Below are positions 62,728 to 64,000 of a DNA stretch of 64,000 bases, piece by piece. Position numbers and translations under genes: made by a program. Location: NCBI GenBank assembly GCA_029863245.1, contig JAOTVV010000010.1, forward strand, positions 40,407-104,406. Direction: 5' to 3'. This DNA is from Gemmatimonadota bacterium. Its GTDB lineage: Bacteria > Gemmatimonadota > Gemmatimonadetes > Gemmatimonadales > GWC2-71-9. Under the pieces are notes generated by a model that saw only the letters and a list, made by a program, of their open reading frames with translations, did not search any database and was not told the origin of the DNA. Every line of letters begins with the position of its first letter. Positions within the stretch are counted from its first letter, which is position 1.

Positions 62728-64000
62728 CTACCTCCGCCCCCCCTCCGCATGCCACACGTTGTCGGTCGGATCGCGGTCCGGAAACCGGCGCCACGGATCG
62801 AGGATCACCTTCTCGATGCGGCGCGGGCCGAATTCCAGGTCGGCCTGGAACGTGCGGGCTCCGCTGAACCAGACGTCCACCGGCCAGGTGACAATCGCTG
62901 TCGAGTCATCGAGCATCCGGGCGTTCGGCATCAGTCGGATCGGTGGGCCGCTCGGCGCGAACCGAACCTCGAGCACCACGGGTGACGGCATCTGGCCGTC
63001 CTGGCGCACGGTCACCGTGGTCTTGGATCCAGATGGCGTCACGCGCTGGATGGAGCCGTCCACCGATTCGGTAGTCCACAGCCAGTAATACCAGAACCAG
63101 CCGAGATCCCGCCCGAGGGCGTTGCTCATGAAGAACGCGTAGTCCCACGGGGACGGGTGCTTGAATCGCCACGTCTTGGTGTACGCGCTCATCGCGCGCC
63201 ACACGGCGCTGTCACCCACGATGCCTCCCAGCATCGAGAGCATCATGGGGGTCTTGGAATAGGTCTGGAACCCGTACATCGGTCCGGCGTAGTTGGCATT
63301 CCACATCATCGGTGGCTCCCACTCGTCGCCGCTGACGCTCCCGTACTGCTGACCGAGCCCGTCGAGATCGGGCGCTTGGCCGCGCTGGTCGGCGCGGGAC
63401 AGGATGTTCATGTATCGATTGAAGCCCTCGTCCATCCAGCCGTACCACGTCTCGTCGTTCCCGACCATCATTGGCCACCATTGATGGGCGGTCTCGTGAT
63501 CCGCTGCGCCCTGGTTGGAGTTGATGACCATGGGGTACTCCATGCCCGCGCTGGGACCGTCCTGCAGGGTGAGCTGCGGGAACGGATACGGGGCCCACAG
63601 CTCGGAGTAGAACTCGAGCGCGTGCCGCGTGATGGCAGCGGCGTTCGCAAATCGATCAGCGCGCCCGGGGAGATAGAGCATGTGGATTGGCACCGGTCCC
63701 TTTCCGGGAATCGTGGCCCGCGTCGCCTGCCACACGAACTTCTTTGCCGTGGCCCACGCAAAGTCGTTGACCGAGTCGGCCACGAAGTGCCACACCAGTC
63801 GGTCGCCCGAGGCGGTCGCTTGGCCCGGTCCCACCTCATCGGGGCCCACGATCGTGACGGTCTCGTCGGACTGGAGCACGCGCGAGAGACGTTCGCGTGC
63901 CGTGGCCGTCAGCACCTCTTCCGGGTTTTGCAGCACTCCAGTGCCGCTCACGATCCATCCGGCCGGGACGTCGATCCGCACATCGAAGCGGCCGAAGTTG
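62728..64000 (-). CDS. M1-family metallopeptidase, C-terminal part (partial)
   Basis: The 3' part (about 423 residues in the window) of a gene that begins to the right of the window. It has the M1 signature: GMEYP in place of the usual GAMEN, and the zinc site HETAHQWW with the distal Glu in GWMDEGFNRYM, so HExxH-x18-E is intact. The C-terminal domain is beta-rich (VEVRFAPSGPP, VDVWFSGARTF) and ends in RDPTDNVWHAEGGRR. The enzyme removes N-terminal residues from peptides and adds to the many peptidases of this region. The signal peptide and start lie outside the window. Confidence 0.88.
   Translation of the reverse strand, partial: NFGRFDVRIDVPAGWIVSGTGVLQNPEEVLTATARERLSRVLQSDETVTIVGPDEVGPGQATASGDRLVWHFVADSVNDFAWATAKKFVWQATRATIPGKGPVPIHMLYLPGRADRFANAAAITRHALEFYSELWAPYPFPQLTLQDGPSAGMEYPMVINSNQGAADHETAHQWWPMMVGNDETWYGWMDEGFNRYMNILSRADQRGQAPDLDGLGQQYGSVSGDEWEPPMMWNANYAGPMYGFQTYSKTPMMLSMLGGIVGDSAVWRAMSAYTKTWRFKHPSPWDYAFFMSNALGRDLGWFWYYWLWTTESVDGSIQRVTPSGSKTTVTVRQDGQMPSPVVLEVRFAPSGPPIRLMPNARMLDDSTAIVTWPVDVWFSGARTFQADLEFGPRRIEKVILDPWRRFPDRDPTDNVWHAEGGRR

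Noticed and set aside
1..64000. tRNA, rRNA, transposase, phage or plasmid origin features
   Set aside because: None were recognised by eye on either strand.

Overview
The window is a GC-rich bacterial chromosome segment with tightly packed genes, frequent 4-base ATGA overlaps, many secreted enzymes and lipoproteins, and no rRNA, tRNA, phage, transposase or CRISPR array that I could see. The mix is GH57 glucan enzymes, several S9, M16 and M14 peptidases with signal peptides ending in AQ, Ser/Thr kinases with periplasmic helical tails, a quinol-oxidising Act-like respiratory module, CHRD lipoproteins and MacB-type ABC exporters. This mix suggests Gemmatimonadota or a close relative. That is an inference from gene content; there is no phylogenetic marker in the window.

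Layout. 1-4736: a GH57 alpha-glucan operon (3' end of a branching enzyme, a DUF3536-type GH57 protein, a 4-alpha-glucanotransferase) ending in a zinc-ribbon protein with an Arg-rich tail. 4829-7246: bifunctional class A penicillin-binding protein. 7325-7960: peroxiredoxin-like gene interrupted by one in-frame UGA exactly where the family has its catalytic cysteine, followed by a SECIS-like hairpin; it is read here as a selenoprotein. 8065-12500: small secreted or hypothetical proteins, an S1/P1 nuclease, an AstE/AspA-like zinc enzyme and small proteins. 12651-28624: peptidase-rich region (M16 pair, MltG, DPP-IV-like S9, peptidase E, M14) mixed with NTF2-like proteins, a VWA lipoprotein/membrane protein pair, a CX5R phosphatase-like lipoprotein and a diheme lipoprotein.

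28734-40572 is the most interesting block. It holds a sensor kinase, a sigma-54 activator and a lone receiver on the minus strand. These diverge from a plus-strand operon with a sigma-54-type promoter. The operon encodes a monoheme cytochrome, a pentaheme membrane-anchored cytochrome, a Tat-exported molybdopterin-family protein, a four-cluster ferredoxin, an ActC/NrfD quinol-site membrane protein, and two paralogous tetraheme cytochromes with identical heme spacing. Together this is a 14-heme relative of alternative complex III and complex iron-sulfur molybdoenzymes; the electron donor and acceptor cannot be named from sequence.

40806-64000: prolyl oligopeptidase, a CHRD lipoprotein behind two matched palindromes, a Crp/Fnr regulator, a decayed kinase, a cNMP-binding protein, a two-subunit xanthine-oxidase-family dehydrogenase, a receptor Ser/Thr kinase, a Cas4-like/exonuclease fusion (DUF2779), a MacB/LolCDE-type ABC exporter, small membrane and basic proteins, a protealysin-like protease next to an emfourin-type inhibitor, an FG-GAP repeat protein, and the 3' part of an M1 peptidase. 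Three genes here (44540, 58148 and 61068) carry frameshifts and may be pseudogenes or assembly errors.
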